Assembly: GCF_011397635.1 (NCBI RefSeq) | Contig: NC_064759.1 | Span: 21,166,428 to 21,230,427 of the forward strand | Reading direction: 5' to 3' | Length of the DNA stretch: 64,000 bases | From: Epinephelus fuscoguttatus | Taxonomy: Eukaryota > Chordata > Actinopteri > Perciformes > Serranidae | Part shown: positions 34,401-49,400 of the stretch, one piece after another | How the letters are laid out: each line of letters opens with the position of its first letter | Position numbering within the stretch: the first letter of the stretch is position 1 | Notes under the pieces: generated by a model | What the model was told of the DNA's origin: nothing | The model's database searches: none | Seen by the model: only the letters and a program-made list of their open reading frames with translations | Program-made: the position numbers and the translations under genes

Positions 34401-37400
34401 GTGTGGGCAAACCTACTGTACACCATTGTTTCAGATGCTCAGTTTTACACATCAATACTAAAATGCAAGGCTGGTGTTTATGGATTTTTTTTCACTCTAG
34501 AGAGCATTTTTCAAAAAGCTTCATTTTGTGTTTAAAAAAAGCCTCTGCTCAGAAAGGACCAAAACATACATTTTAGATGTAGCTGGCTCAGTGTGGATAG
34601 CAATGATCTCTGGTGGTCTCACCTGTGGTCATCTCTGTACCACTCGAAGGAGGCTGGTGGGACTGCCATGGCTTCGCAGCGCAAGATGGCCGTCTTACCC
34701 AAATGGGCTGGCATGTTCTTCACGTCTGTGATCATGGGTGGGTCTGGCAGAGGAAATGGGGGAGAGAAGAATGGACAAACAGAAGGAGGGAATTCAGCAA
34801 TTAGTATACATCTGCCTTCACCGAGAAGTCGAGTCAGGTCAGCACAGGGTTGCAGAAGCCCCCCCCAGAGAGAGCACAATTAAGATGTATGAATTCATAC
34901 ATAATAATGCATCTACAGAATTAACATATATCATTAATACATCATTGTTCTATAACACGGCAGGTCTAGAGGGAGTTGAATTATCACCTCTGGGCTGTTG
35001 TTGTGGTGCAGAGAGTGCAGAGAGGAATACTTACAGTTGACCGTGACCTTGACTTTGCGCTGATCAGGTGGAGCCACTCCATTGTTGGTGATGCATTCAT
35101 AGTCCTCGGCCTGCTGCCTCTTGATCTCTGTGATGTCTAGGAACTCCCCATCACTGACCAGCCCATCTATTGACATAAGGCAGGTGTTAAGGGTTACTGT
35201 ACATTAAGCGCAAGGTGACTCAGGCTAATGATTTATGCTTTACTACTTGAGATACCATGGCAGATGGACTGAGACCCAATTTATAACCAATGTAGCTAAC
35301 AGAGCGCTGGAGAGGCACCAATACCTATATCAGATAATGACATATAATGCATATTTAGAAAGTATTCTGGGCCCAGGTATTCAAAAAATTTAATCCAGGA
35401 TAAACTACTCTATTTTACTTTTGTGTTGGTTTTTAAAAGCAACACTGGATCGGATCACCCTGAGTCAGATACAGACTTTTCAGGAATACCACATCTGGAT
35501 AACCAGCGCTCTAAATGGGCCTGCATATCCCAATGTAGTCTACTAGCTATGTAAAGAACAAAAGGTAAAGTAGCCATCCTTGGGCCACTTTAAGTGTTGT
35601 TATGATACTAGACAGAAAACAGCATGGGAGATGCAACTGTTAGAAAATAGCCTTCTGCTGGGATAAAGATAATCCTGATGTTTTGGATTAAAGGTGTCCC
35701 AATCCTACTGAAAAGTTTTAAACAACACATGCTTAAATTTTAATCCAGATTTAAACCCATACTGGATTACACGATCTAATCCAATTTCAGAATCCTTTTT
35801 TTTTTTATTTTGAACAACTGGGCTGTGAAAATCTTCTCCAGCGCTGACATATAGTTTGATATGGTGGAAATCGATATCACAAACAAAGATTACAAATGAA
35901 ATACGCAACTCGATGTTTAACACAATGAACAACTAATTCTTAGTACCAACTCTTCAAATACTGACTCTTGGTCAGTGGCCCTACACGTCAAAATATGATG
36001 CAATGGTGCAGTGGTTAGCATTGTCGTCTGGCAGCAAGAGGATTCTCAGTTCAAATCCAGGGTGGAAGGTTTGAACCCCAGGGCCGGGGAACCCTTCTGC
36101 TGCTGCTCTGCTTGATAAATGTGTACAGTCTCTTTTTGAAATAAAATGAAAACGTGGCCGGAAACTTCATTTTAGGTTTGCTATCTCAGGTTTAGGCAAC
36201 AAGAGAACATTGTTATGAAAGGAAACCATCATGGTTTGGCTTTAAAAAAAAAGTGTTTGTTATTAATGTAACGTAGCTTTATATACAACATATGTCACTT
36301 GACATACGACAACTGTGTAGCATGCTACACATACTAGCAAACTATGTTGTTACTAAAATGACTGACTTTGGGTTTCACATGGGACATGAACAGTAGGCTG
36401 TCAGGTGAAAGTCTGGAGTTTCTATGCAGACTTTCTCACTCTTTATATTGTGGTAGTTACCTGGAGCATCAAAAAATGCAGCCACCTGGTGCCTCTCTTG
36501 CCCTTGCTAAAGGGTGCCTTAGTGCATCAGTATTTGACAAGTTGGAGGTGAGATGTGTTTGCAATAAACTGTGTTATATTGGTCACAACTCTTTCTCACT
36601 TTGTTAATTTCTATTTAGAATTTGCTGCTTTTAGTTATTAATTTGGATAACAGAAAACAACATGAAAATCAATAGGAAGCAATTCCATGAAAAAAAAATT
36701 ATGACACTGAAATACTAACAAGCCCTAATAAAATATCTGTAATCAAGAAATATTGATTTTATTTCAATCATATTTGGCTCATGACCCAAACTAAGAGCCT
36801 CAGGCTGGTTTGTTGAGTAAACTGAAGGGTCAGTCACTGAGTTCTAGTATAGATGCAAAGTAGGCAAACATGATTTGGCAGCAGTGACACCATTACTTTT
36901 ACAGTGTCAGGGGAAATTGCAAGCTTTTCTTCCAGACAGTGAATTCACCAGGGGTTGACGGTCTGTTCACTACATTACGTATTAAGAAGAATATTTGGCT
37001 GTTATTTGATGTTGACAAACTCCCAGGTGCCCCCGAAACCGAATTAGTCAGTCTCGCACTTTCACTCCTTTTCCTCAAGGCGACAAACAGCCACAGAATC
37101 TCTTCAGAGGGGTGAGTCGAAGGGACGGGCTACAAGTTATTGCTCCTTCATGTGAGGGAATGGATGTTGGGGGTGTTATTGGATCGACAGCGGAGGAGAG
37201 AGGAAGAAGAATGAGAGTGAGAGTGTACCCCCCCCACCCCCTCCTCCCTGCAAGTCTTAGCAGCCAGCTGTCTCAGAGCCTCCAAAACCATTAGGCCTTT
37301 TTTTCTCCCCTTTACCCCATTAAAGAAGTCAGACTGTGGAACACGACATAATATATAATCTCACCACTAACAAGGAAATCCAGCTCTTAAATTGCTGCTC

Positions 37401-40400
37401 ACTTTTCCCTTTCAAAGCTCCCCTAAACATACACACAACCACTGTCAATCAGTGGACCTTTACTTCCCTTCACAAACACACAAATGGCGCCTGAGCACGT
37501 TTGTGAGCAACACCAACGCAAACACACACACAAAAAAGGCGCTAAACGCCATGATTATTCCTGTCAGAGATTAGCGCGGCGGTTCTAATTGAAGATTATA
37601 CTGGAGGATTATTAGTGTGGCTACTGAGCTGGAGACGATTATTTGCAGCTGCTGCGGCAGAGGCTGAGCAGCGAGCGACAACCGCGGTGATGGCTGCTTG
37701 TGCCACCCGAGCAAGTGCAGGCAGGCGCTGGGTGCTGGGGTGGGGTGGGTGCAATGTTATTCACTCATTCCATTAGTTTAATAAATACAGCTCTCTCGTG
37801 ACATCTCTGTCAAGCAAGCAGAGCACCCAACTTTGCCAGAGGGGGTAGCTGAGGCGGTATGTGTGTGTTTGGGGGGGGGGGGAGAAAAAGATAGAATCAG
37901 ACAACTAGCACTGGAGAAATTACACACAAGGCTGTTACAGATGACTTCCAAGAAATAAAAAGGACAAAGAAAATAAAAAATGAGAGCAATCGAGCGCTAG
38001 AGAGCGCATTACAGACACAGAGAGAGAGTGGTAATTTGCAAGAGATACCGAGCAAGACGCTGAATGAGATATACACAGATATAAAGATAGAAGAAAAATA
38101 GAGAAACAGCAACATAAAGCGGGGAGTGAAGAGATGTCAAGTTGGGTATTTGATGTGGTTGGTTTTTTCATGGACTTTTCGTCCTTAGCACCTATGTGTG
38201 ATGTAATATGACAGTGCGAAGCAGCCCTCTCACCCTCCCTTTCTCTCCCTCCTGCTCCATCCCCTGAGATCTCTGGACCAGCATCGCACACCTCTCTCCA
38301 CTTTGGTGGGAGATCATATCTGACTGCAGCCGGCCCCTGGCACTCCTACAATGGCCTGTAAAATACATCTCCATCAACCACTTATGGCTTTTGAAGGAGC
38401 CTGACTCCTGACCACCAGAGATAGTTGGATTGCACCTGAGAAGAGAGAGAGAGGGGAGGGGGGGCTGTATGAATGAGTAGAGGGAAAAAAGGATCAGGGG
38501 TTCTGGCCTGCCCTACAGTGAAACTGTGCTCTATTTCCCCGGCAGCACTTTGAGCTTGACTAGATCATCAGGGCACTTGATTTCTCGGCTCCTCTTATCC
38601 ATTTCCATTACAAAAACCAATGTCCAGGCAGAGAGGTCTGATGTCGGGTTAAAACAGAGAAGCACGGACGGCCTGACAGACTGTAAAACCTGTCCTTTGG
38701 AAGAGTAAAGGGCTGGAAGGTGTTTTAGTTGAGCTGAATGAAGCTACAACAGAATTTAAATCTCTTCACACATGCCTAAAGAAAAGACCAAAACCAACCA
38801 ATCAACCTTATCATCTGAGGCCTGATATATCTTATTCCTCTGTGCCATGGACCTCCTTTGTTGTACAGAAACAAAAACACACCAATAAGCAGGCTGTTCT
38901 CAGGCACTGTTTGTTTATTTTCCTATGAAAAGTAATGCATCAACATTTACACATGTCCCATGTAATCATGAGCCAATAGTTTTGTGCATAACCCATGTAT
39001 TTTGGAGGGCTGGGATCATGTCACCAATGCTCTGATGGGAGAAAAGAAGGGGACCCAAAGGACTGGTGTTCATAACTGCGTAAACTTTAAGAAAAGTTTG
39101 AGTAGGTACGTTGTCACCATGTTTCTTTTCCTACCTCCATAACTTAACATTGATTATGCAACTTGACGTTAAGTACTGTACATAAAGTCTTTTGCAGGGT
39201 GCTTATTCGTAGGATATCATATAAACTGTTGTATAAAGAAACGTTGCAGTACACCACAGTCGCACCGCTGACATGTTGATTCATTACCATAAACATAGGC
39301 ACTGCAGTTTATTTTGTTTCAACAAACTCTACAGTGCCTGACTGTAATGGGAAATTATTTGTCATTTTTTAATATTAAACCTGTAACTTTTATAAGGACT
39401 CCACCGCATGTGAATGAAAACAACCAATCAGAGCCAAGGAGTCTTTAAGACCTGTCAATCATGTCAATCACTACTTGTGAACTGCAGTCAAAGTGTCAAA
39501 CTAAGCAGCGCTGATAAATGAATCAAGGTTCTGTTACTGCATTGCCTGTTTCTCTTGAAAAATAGCAGCGTGCACAACTTTAAACTCTTGAACAATGTAT
39601 CGGGTGCATGGTTGTGGAAAGGATCAAAATAAACTGAACACCGGCGCTCACTGATAAATTTGCTCATTTAATGTGGACAAAACAAACAGAAACAAACATG
39701 TTTCAGCTACAAAGGCAACATCAGCATGATACAAAACAAGCAGCAATGGCAATTTATGCGATCAGGTGAGGTTCAAGCAACAATCAGGACGAAGAATGCA
39801 TAATTGCATGATAGGATCCGTTTGGGAATGAATGAACCGCCTAGCAATGACCTCTCCCAGTCAGAAACAACAACAACTTGTGTCACAAGCTGATAGGTAA
39901 AAAAACAGATGCCCAGGACTGGAAACAGACAGCAAGAGAGTATAAATAAGCAATTATAGTGTCCAGATTAATGAATAAATTAGTATGCACGTAAAAACGA
40001 TTACCTCAAAATCCAATGCAAAGAACTTTCATAGTATCCAACCCCTGTTGGGGAAAAGTAGTGATAAAAAGAGTGTTTGCTTAAAAGTATCAAATTACAA
40101 GGAAAAATCCCTGAGACAGGATACGTCTATAATGGGGAGACATAGCATATATAAGATAAAACAAGAGCTATATGACTCGATTATGCCTAATAGTTTGAGA
40201 ACAAAGAAAAATGTCAGAGAAAATGTCCAGAATAAACACATCCACAAAATACGTATAAGGAACCGAAATGTAAAAAGGATAAATATCACGTAGAATTTAA
40301 TTAACTGATATACGACACCATTGAATAGTTTCAAAGATATATAGAAACAAACAATAGAAAAAAAGATAGAAAAAAAGGCAAAATACATCCGCAAAAATAT

Positions 40401-43400
40401 TGTAAGGATAGGTAGCATATGAGAGGAAAATAATTAAACTGTATGAATGACGATTCAAGTCGTTTGAATCATTTCAAGGGAACTCAGGAAAATATATCCT
40501 ATACTGTCAAGAGTAAATTACGAAAATAAATACATCTACATAATCTAAATACAGGATTATATTATGGTGGAGACCTTGATAGATTAGAAGAGATTATAAG
40601 GAGCAACCCAACAGCATTTTCTTCATTCAACCCTTAGGGCTCTCAGTTTGTAATGTATAAATCCCTTTGTGATATAAATCTGTCCCTATCTCCACCTCTT
40701 TTAAAGGGATGTAACATTTCTACACCTTGAAATTTCAAGGAACATACATCATGGGCAGATGAATGAAAGTGTCTGGCCACCGGGGGATTTTTCATCTTTA
40801 TTCCTTATGATATTTTTATCTCAGAATTCTATTTTTCAGCTCCTGTTAGGTTTTACCAATGTGCTGACCCACAAGGGCATTTCAAGAGGTACAGTAAACC
40901 ACATGTTTGGTTCTGCAAGAGATCCTGTTCTTGATGCTGAACCTTTTACCAATATGATGATGTAAAAAAACCTTTCTTCTGATTATCGTATAACACTGGG
41001 AACAGCTCAAACATGGGAAATTAGCACCTGATAGGTTAGACAAAAAAGACACTGAGCAGGTTAAATTGCCTATTGCCCACCTCAAATGTATTCAGAAACA
41101 TATTTTAGTATACTGTTTAGCTGTAAAATGTGAAAGTTTGTGACCTGGCTGCCATGTTGAAAATGAGCCAAAACTAGGTGCTGCCCACTAGCCAGAGCAA
41201 ACATTCTCATTTTACAGCTAAACAGTACACGAAAATATGTTTCTGAAAACATTTAAGAAGAGAAATAAGCGATGCAGTGACAGAATCTTGATTCATACTT
41301 GATCAGTGCTGCCTAGTTTGACAATCTGACCAGTTTATGAGCCATGATTGACAAGACTGACAACTGCCTTAAAGACGCCTTGGCTCTGATTGGATGTTTT
41401 CTTTCAGCTGTGGGAAATTCTAGCAAATGCTATTAGAAGTAGTACAAGCAGGAGGAGGAATACTGTTTCAATTTATGTACTACTGTGTGGGCACATTGAC
41501 AGTTTCAGCAAATAGGACACAAAGTTATCTTTATGAAATTACCTACTACAGCTTTAAACTTTATATCTGGGACCAGGGCCGGTTGCACAAAACACTTTAA
41601 GTTTTCCTGAAGGTCTTAGTTAAGGTTTCCTCAACATAAAATTGGTTTCACAAAACACCCTTAGTCTTCTCCTGAGGGTTTCCTTAAAATATTCACTTAA
41701 GTATTAATGGTTTTATTCTTGTCTTCGTCTTGTACTTAAGGAATCCCTAGAGCATTGCACAAAAGACTTTGGCAACCAAAGCAAGGTTAAAAAAAACTTA
41801 AGGTACCTCTGACTTTATCTTAACTGCAGCATGACCATGTTTATGGTGATAAATGAAAAAAACTAACACATCCCAAGAAGACTACTCTGGTCTTAGGAGA
41901 ACCCGACGGATACGCTTTTGATTTTACACTATAGATTTGACTGAATTATTTTTTGTTGTGATTTCTTCCTATAATAGTTTTCTGGTGTTTGGGGATCAAA
42001 TTTACTTTGTAGTGTGTGCCGTCTATGGTTGTATTCCTCCAGAAGTATAATCTTTTCCTCCTCTGACCAATTCGGTTTTATTGTCCTCTTTTTTTCTGCC
42101 ATTTTTTCCACTGTCTAACTATCAGCCAACTTTATGAGACGATAACAGGCATCACGAGCGTAAGTCCAAGTAAACAAACAATCTCCGTGGAAACTTGTAC
42201 CCCAGTAAAATTTATTTCAGTGTAGTTAAATGAGTTAATGGTTTTCCTTAACTACGCAAACCTTGTAAGGGATTCAATGCAATTCAGCTAAGGAGAAATT
42301 AAGCCCTTAATGTCAACTTCAGTTTTGTGCAAGTGGCTCCAGATTTTCAAGATTTATATCTTCAGTATGAACAAATGGGCTGGAGGCTGAAAGCCAAAGG
42401 GTTTGGTTTTTTAATGTAATTCATTAACGATAACAAATGTAGAATATTATCAGCCCAAACCTTTAATATACACATTAACATTTTTGATACATTTGTTTAT
42501 CACAGAATTGTGACAAAGATATGCACCAAATGGGACATTTTACAGTTGGAAATAAACTTTTGAGGGCTCTCTGGCAACACTTTCATGCCTTTTCCAATCA
42601 CCTGATTTAGACACTCAACCTGTACACCTGCTATTCATTCTCTCATCAAGCCACACCTGTCCCTCATCAACTCCACTCAGTATACCCACACACAAACACT
42701 TGTCCTCTGCCACATCACCTTTGCTGTTGTAGCTATAGCATTCAAGCTTTGTTCCTGCCTCCTTATGATTTCTGCTCTGATTTTTGCCTGTCGACTTTTT
42801 GGGTTATTTTGGCTCTGCTGACTGCTGACTTGTTGTCAACCTCTGCTTCTCCTTTTCAGTACCTGCTGTGTTTTTAGTCGAGCTTTTAGATACCTAATTA
42901 TTCAGCCTCTGTCAAATCTAAAGACTCTTCATGCTTATCATCATATTGCTATGATGCTTATTTGTGAAAAGCTCCTCACCACCACAAGTATCTATTCATT
43001 CACGCTAAGCCCGTGTGTGTTTTAACGGATGGGATGTCAAATGATAAGGCCCCGGTGCGCTGGTGTATTTAACTGAATGAGACAGCCTGCCTGTATGTCT
43101 CTGAGTGGGTCAACTGATGGATGCCAGTCAGAGTGAATGGGTGCGACAGATTGTATCTGTGGTTTGGTGAAGATGAAGGGGATGGCCTGCAAACACCAGT
43201 GTAGAGCACCGTCCCTGTCTGTATGTGAATAAGGACTCCGTGGACAAGCTGCAAAGGGGTTGAAGACTTTTAGCAGGGCTCTGTCTCACCACTAAGGTGG
43301 CGTGCCTCCTCCTATCCCACCACCACCTGACACGCACACGCATTTTCCACCCAATCTCCACGTACACTGTTCTCCTCCCTCCTCCCCGCAGTTTCTCTAT

Positions 43401-46400
43401 GCAGTCTCTGAGTAATGGGGACAGATGGCTGGCAGCTTCTTGCTGTTTCTTTGGGCTAGTCCACTCCCCCTTTCTCCACCGCCCCTGGTCTCCTGCAACT
43501 GATGGCTTGGTTGCACAGACTCCCACGGAATAGCAATGCGGCCCCTATCTCTTTCTCTGCAAGCTGAGGGGTTATTGGGGGAGAGAGAGAGGAGAGGCGG
43601 TGTAGATGGTGGGGGCGGCTGGAGAGGGAGGATTACTGCTGACAGAGGAGAAATGCTGTAGGCTTGCAAGTGAGGACAACCACACAGAGTTTGTGATGTA
43701 AAGCCGTGTGTGTGTGTGTTTGCTGCAGGTGTGCGCTCATGCATGCTCTTCCATTGTCCTCTGTATTTTTGGGTGCCTGTGATCACTATGGGCTTGAGGT
43801 ACCATGTAGGTTCACAAGCACTAACTGTGCAGGGAAGGACATTGCATGCACAAGGGAGAGAGGAGGAGGACCAGACCTCTGAGCCAGCCCAAAGCTGTCT
43901 GTAAGTACAGCAGTACAGTATAGGTTGTGCATTTGCCTAACAATATAATTACAGCGTGTTGAGCAGTTGTTCATGCTGACCTATTTATTAATGCTGTCTT
44001 ACTGCTACATTTGATCTGTGCTGCTGCTGCTGCTGTAGTCGAGCTACATCTCAGCCAATACTGCTGTGTGATGAAAATGCTTTAAACATGACTTCTGTGA
44101 CACTGATGCAACGCCAGCCTCACAAAGAGTTCATTATTTGACTTTCAAATCACTGAAAAGTCAAAAAAAATAATTCTTGTTCTTATATATCTCCTTTGTC
44201 TGTATTATTCAGAGGTTCAATCTGAGATATTTTAGCACACACATGTGCCCGCATCACACACAACAAACCAAAAAGGTTGTGGAGCTCATGCAAAATGCAA
44301 TTTATAGCAATGTATTTCACCCCAACTGATAGCAGTAGCAGTAGCTGTAACTCAAAGTCAAAAGAGACAAAAATTCTTTGCTTAAATGCCGACAATTACT
44401 GGAGTAAAATACATTTAGGAATATTGAGTCATAGTGCAATGGTATATTCAGTACATAGCAATTTTCTTTATGAGCCAAACAGATGACACAGCACTGCCAT
44501 TACAGTTCTAATAAAACCATACAATCTCTAGAGACCATGTAATGATTATTTGCCTGACTTTGGTCATTACTGGTGACAAAGATGGGAACAGAGAGGGAAT
44601 AAATGCTGCGCAGATCAAATCAAAATGGATTTGACTCCATCTATCAAGTTGTGTAGTCTGACCGCTCTGAAGTAGTTCTGATTCTGCACAATAATGGGAG
44701 CTAAAAATAGCTGATTTAATGCCAGAAGTGGCTGTTAGCGTAGGTTGGCATCGTGATGCTGGTTGACAGGGTGGATGAAGACAGATGCTGATGATTACAG
44801 GTGGCGCGGTGGGGATAATTACGTATAATGTGTGGTTGTTTGGGACAAAACATTGGGACACAGGGAAAATACGGAGAGTATGAATATAAGTCGGGGACAG
44901 ACTAAACAGCTGGGTTTAAGAGTGATGACACAGGTATGTGGGATAAAGACGTGGACATGAGCTGAATGCTGATAAGCCTTTAGGAGGGAAAAAAATAAAA
45001 AGACGATACCAAAGGCAGAACAGGGTTAGGGATGAACGTGACGGCGGGGAGATAAAGGCGAAGCTGTGAACAAGAGATCTGCGGATCTGAAGACAGGCAA
45101 ACAAGAAGGGGTGGCTTACATTTCTGGTCTTTCCAGGTGACGGTGGGCTCGGGCCGACCCACTGCCAGACAGTAGAGGTTTACATTCTCTCCTTCGTTCA
45201 CCGACACGTTTTTTGAGATGTTGACGATTCTGGCCGGCACTGAAAAACAAGATCACGTTATTAAAATATGACCTTAAAATCCCTTTTTTTGTTTCATGAA
45301 TTATTGATTACAGCCTATTAAGGTGTTTAAAGTATGATGCAAATCCTTGCACCTAAGACAGAGAGGCAATCAGCTGATTAATGATCTGTGCCTGAGTGCT
45401 TACTGAAATGTGCAACCATACGCTTGACCGTCTACTTAAAATGCACTGAATTCTAAATTGCTGCAAATGGGCATTACAATTTCCTTCTCCTGACATTTAA
45501 TCCAATTTGATCTTTAAAGAAAAGAAGAATACTTGTAAAAGTGGTAGTCAGAATTTTTACTTTTTAGGTGAATGACCACTCCTGAATACCGCTGTGCCCC
45601 AACCTCACAAAGTGTTGGAGTGCTGCGCATGTAGTTAGTTTGATAACAAGATGGCCCTTGAATTTAAATGGCCCATTATCATTGCTTTTAATGAGCTTGG
45701 CCCTGAGATTGCTTTTTTTTGTAAGACATATACCGAGGAACCTATTTTTCTCTATCTTGGTGGAGTTGAACACTTGCAGCGATAAAGCACAGATTGGAGT
45801 GGAGTGAAGCTGCTCCTGCTTGATGCACTGACTTGAGGGTGTAATTATTTTGTGTGATATCAAGCTAGGGCTGAAATTGCAGGCGACTTGGAATTAGGTA
45901 TATATGGTCATCTGTGCCAAGCTTTGCACCCTGCAGACAAGAGTGTTTGTTTGGCTGCAGCGCGATGTGAAAACTCTGTTAGTAAGCAGCTGACATTGTC
46001 TCCGCCACCTGTGAGCTGTGAGCCAGGCCCCGCGCTTTCAGTCCCAGCTGAATGTACCTAATATATCCTGTTAAAAGTTTTCGGTTTCATTCTGCCGGTG
46101 ATGTACAACTGCAATCTGCACAACACACTTTCCAAAATATGCATAAAAATTGACACATGTAAGAGGGGAGAGAGGTCTGAGATCCATCCTCTGGGCAGTT
46201 CTGTGCCAATACATCATGTCACTCAGGATCAGCCAGACTCTCACTCACTTAGCTGCTGACTTGATGACTGAGCTCCAGTCGTGGTCCTACGCTGTCAGTT
46301 ATTTAGTCAGGCAGTTGGACAGCCGCCCCTGTGTACCTCATCTCCTCTGAACACACACCCTCATCCATCTGATCTGCCTAACTTTCTGTTTATAAAGACA

Positions 46401-49400
46401 AGTAACCCGAATTGGCCACATGGAAATAACAAATGGGCCGAGACTTGGCCTTCTTATTGAAACTGACTTTCCGTTATCTGTCACTGCGCTGCTCTACTGT
46501 GGCCACACACACACATAGGCTCATAAGCAGTGGTGTAACATAACGATATAATAATACTTTCCCTGCCAAAGTATAATCTTTAAGTTGCCAGCCACCGCCA
46601 GAATTTCTGATCATATTCACTAATCTTTCAAGACCCTCAAGAACAGTATATACATGAAACTAAAGAAGAGAGACTTATTCCAGTCCTTTTTTATCAACAC
46701 TTGAATTTGCACATTTTCATTTAAAAAACATTTTGGACAAAAAGCTGAGAAAAATGTCACCTTCATTTTCAAGTACAAATTCAATTCCACATTTACTTTT
46801 TTCCCCTCATTTCCTTATGTCAATTTGCATTGTATAAATAAATAAAAAATAATAATAATGAAAATAATATTCTGTTTGATGTATAGCGGAAAACGTTGTC
46901 ACGTTCAGTGTTCTGTTGCCTCCCTCTCCTCTGTGGCCTTGTCCATGTGTTGTCGCTGTCACCGTCACAGACACCTTGTTTCGTCCCACTAAACTCGTTT
47001 GCTTCTTCGTCCAAATTAGAATCAGAATGTTGAGCAAAACAGGAATTGTCGGAGTCTGAGTCCATCAACATCTCCACAGCTTTCACAACCGGGAGTATTT
47101 TAACTTTAACTTTCACTTTTTACTCCACCACATTTCCTGAATAACATGTATGCTTGTACTCTAATACATTTCTATGTGTTGGAGTAACAGTATTTTACTC
47201 CACTTTTACACCAGTAACAATGTGTTGCTATGTCCTCAGCATTTTGCTTACTTCATCACTACAAAATAAAATTGTAAGGTTTGGCAAATCAGTGGTCCTA
47301 GCTTGCAACTTAGATCATAGCTCAATCACATGAGAGCAAGTGCAAACAAGTGCTCTCAAAGTCTCAAGTAAGTTTGGATTCCCAGTCAAGCCCAGGCTGC
47401 ATGTCAGATTAGATTCTACATGCTAGTGACTGCATTCCACCCGACGATGAGACTGATTTCATGATGGAAGCAGGAAAAGGCGTCCCACAGAAGAGAGGGC
47501 GAGTAATGATTCAAGAAGATAAAGATTTGTGACAAGTAACTGCGCGGTGACGGCTCTACTGCAGCGTGTCAGCCCTGGATAGTCAAAGGTTTTCCTTAAA
47601 TCCTTCAAGCTGTGACGAGGACCTCGTTTTTCTTCAAGTGTGCTCCATTTTTAAGGTGATGTACGTGTTAGGAAGACCTAAACGTCAGATAATTTAAGAC
47701 TTTTACTCAAGTAATATTCTAAAAGGTGACTTTAACATCTGCCAAAGTCATATTTCTGTGAAGATACCTCTACTTTACTCAAGTTTGACATTCAGGTACT
47801 TCATCCACCACTGCCAATAAACTTGCAAGTCATAATCAAGTAATTGCACTTTGATATAACCATAAATACCAACCTTAAATAGTTAAACATCATAAAAACA
47901 TTAAATACAACATTTTCTATCATGACTTTAAGCATAAATTTAGACCTGAATGAACAGAAAAGGAACACTGAAACGTAACCATAGAGAATCTTAATTGCTT
48001 CCCCTGATGTCAAACCTCAATCACACCCAATAGACAGCACTACGCTTGGATGAATGACGAAATGCATAATTAAGCCATTTAGTTTTTATCCAAGGCTGCT
48101 TACAGTAACATTGGTGCACACATAGCTCTTTTTGTGCAGCCGCACCGGCAATCAAATCTCTGGATATATCAGGGAAATGAGCCAGCACTTTTAATGGAAA
48201 CAGTAAACAGTCATTACAGATTCTGCTCTGTCAACTCGGCTGCTCACCTTGGACAATGAGGTAGACGTGAGCGATGCGGGGCTTGTTATTGGCCTGGAAG
48301 GTGCAAGTGTAGGGCCCCTCATCGGTTACTTGCACCTTGTCGATGTGGATGGAGAAGTCACTGTTGTTGCTGTTCGCCAGCGTCACACGCTTGTCCAGCG
48401 ACCACTTATCTGTCCCCGTGAACAGGATGTTAGAGCGGTTCAACCAGGCCTTGTGGGTCACCTCCTCGTCGATCCGACATCTGTGAGAGGACAGGAAGTG
48501 ATTAACAGGTGGGAGGCCTGTTTGACGTTATGCTTAGGGTTGATATTAAATACTGCTGAGAGGTGTTTTTATTAATACATTTATCTTTAGCGCAGATATA
48601 CGCAGGGGTGACATATCAAAGACAAAAAAATAACATTTAGTGTCTGAGTGTTGAGCACCAGAAGAGCTTCAATACACCTTAAAAATAGATTACACAAGTC
48701 TTTTGAAGTTCACTGGGACACCATTCTCCCAAAATATCCTCTCTCTTTTGGTGCTTTTATGAGAGACGTTTCACTACCATTTTTTCCTTCCCAGTACCAA
48801 CTCTGATACTTGAGCTTGCGTATCAGTCAATACTGGGTACCGATCCGATACCACTGTGTTAAAAATAAAAGAATAAATAAATAAATAACAGCTGTATACT
48901 GCCAACCATGCATCAGTGTGAAATGATCATTGTTGTATGGCATGGTTCAGGTTGAAACCCTAAACTGGTGGGACTTTCCAGTGTAAAACATTGCTGACAT
49001 TCTGCTCATGGCTAATGTTACACTATTTACCAGAAATCAATTCTTTTCTGCTGCTTTACAATAGCAGTTGCCAGTGGCTGCAACATGTAACAATTTTAGA
49101 GCCATGAAGAAGAATTGATTTCTGGAAAACTGTTTCATTCAGGTGTGAAACTAATTTAAAGTTTTTAAATTACAGGGTAACGGATCGGTGCATAAACTTG
49201 CATACTTGCCGACACCCGATCCAGCATTTTAAGCAGCATTTCCAATACTAATGCCAATATCAGAACAACTTTTTTTTGATGGTGGGGAATGCTGTCCAAC
49301 ATGTCAGTCCAAAATCTCTCATAGATGTTCAATTAGGTAAAAAATACAATGACTGCAAAGGTCATAGCATATGATTCACATCATTATCTCCTAACTGAAT

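Larger units (their letters stand above)
35167..45119 (-). other. iglon5: iglon5 large intron within Ig2, repeat-rich
   Basis: A 9.95-kb intron with a tRNA-derived SINE (about 36000), a Penelope-like element and flanking inverted repeats (39.4-41.5 kb) and a Harbinger element (41.6-42.3 kb). No alternative exon recognised. Sequence at 42560-42900 has the composition of retroelement debris, but this is not firm. Confidence 0.65.

Noticed and set aside
46820-47116. Acidic minus-strand frame resembling the N-terminus of a piggyBac-type transposase
   Set aside because: Only the acidic composition matches. The surrounding ends look hAT-like and no catalytic domain follows, so the resemblance was judged weak.
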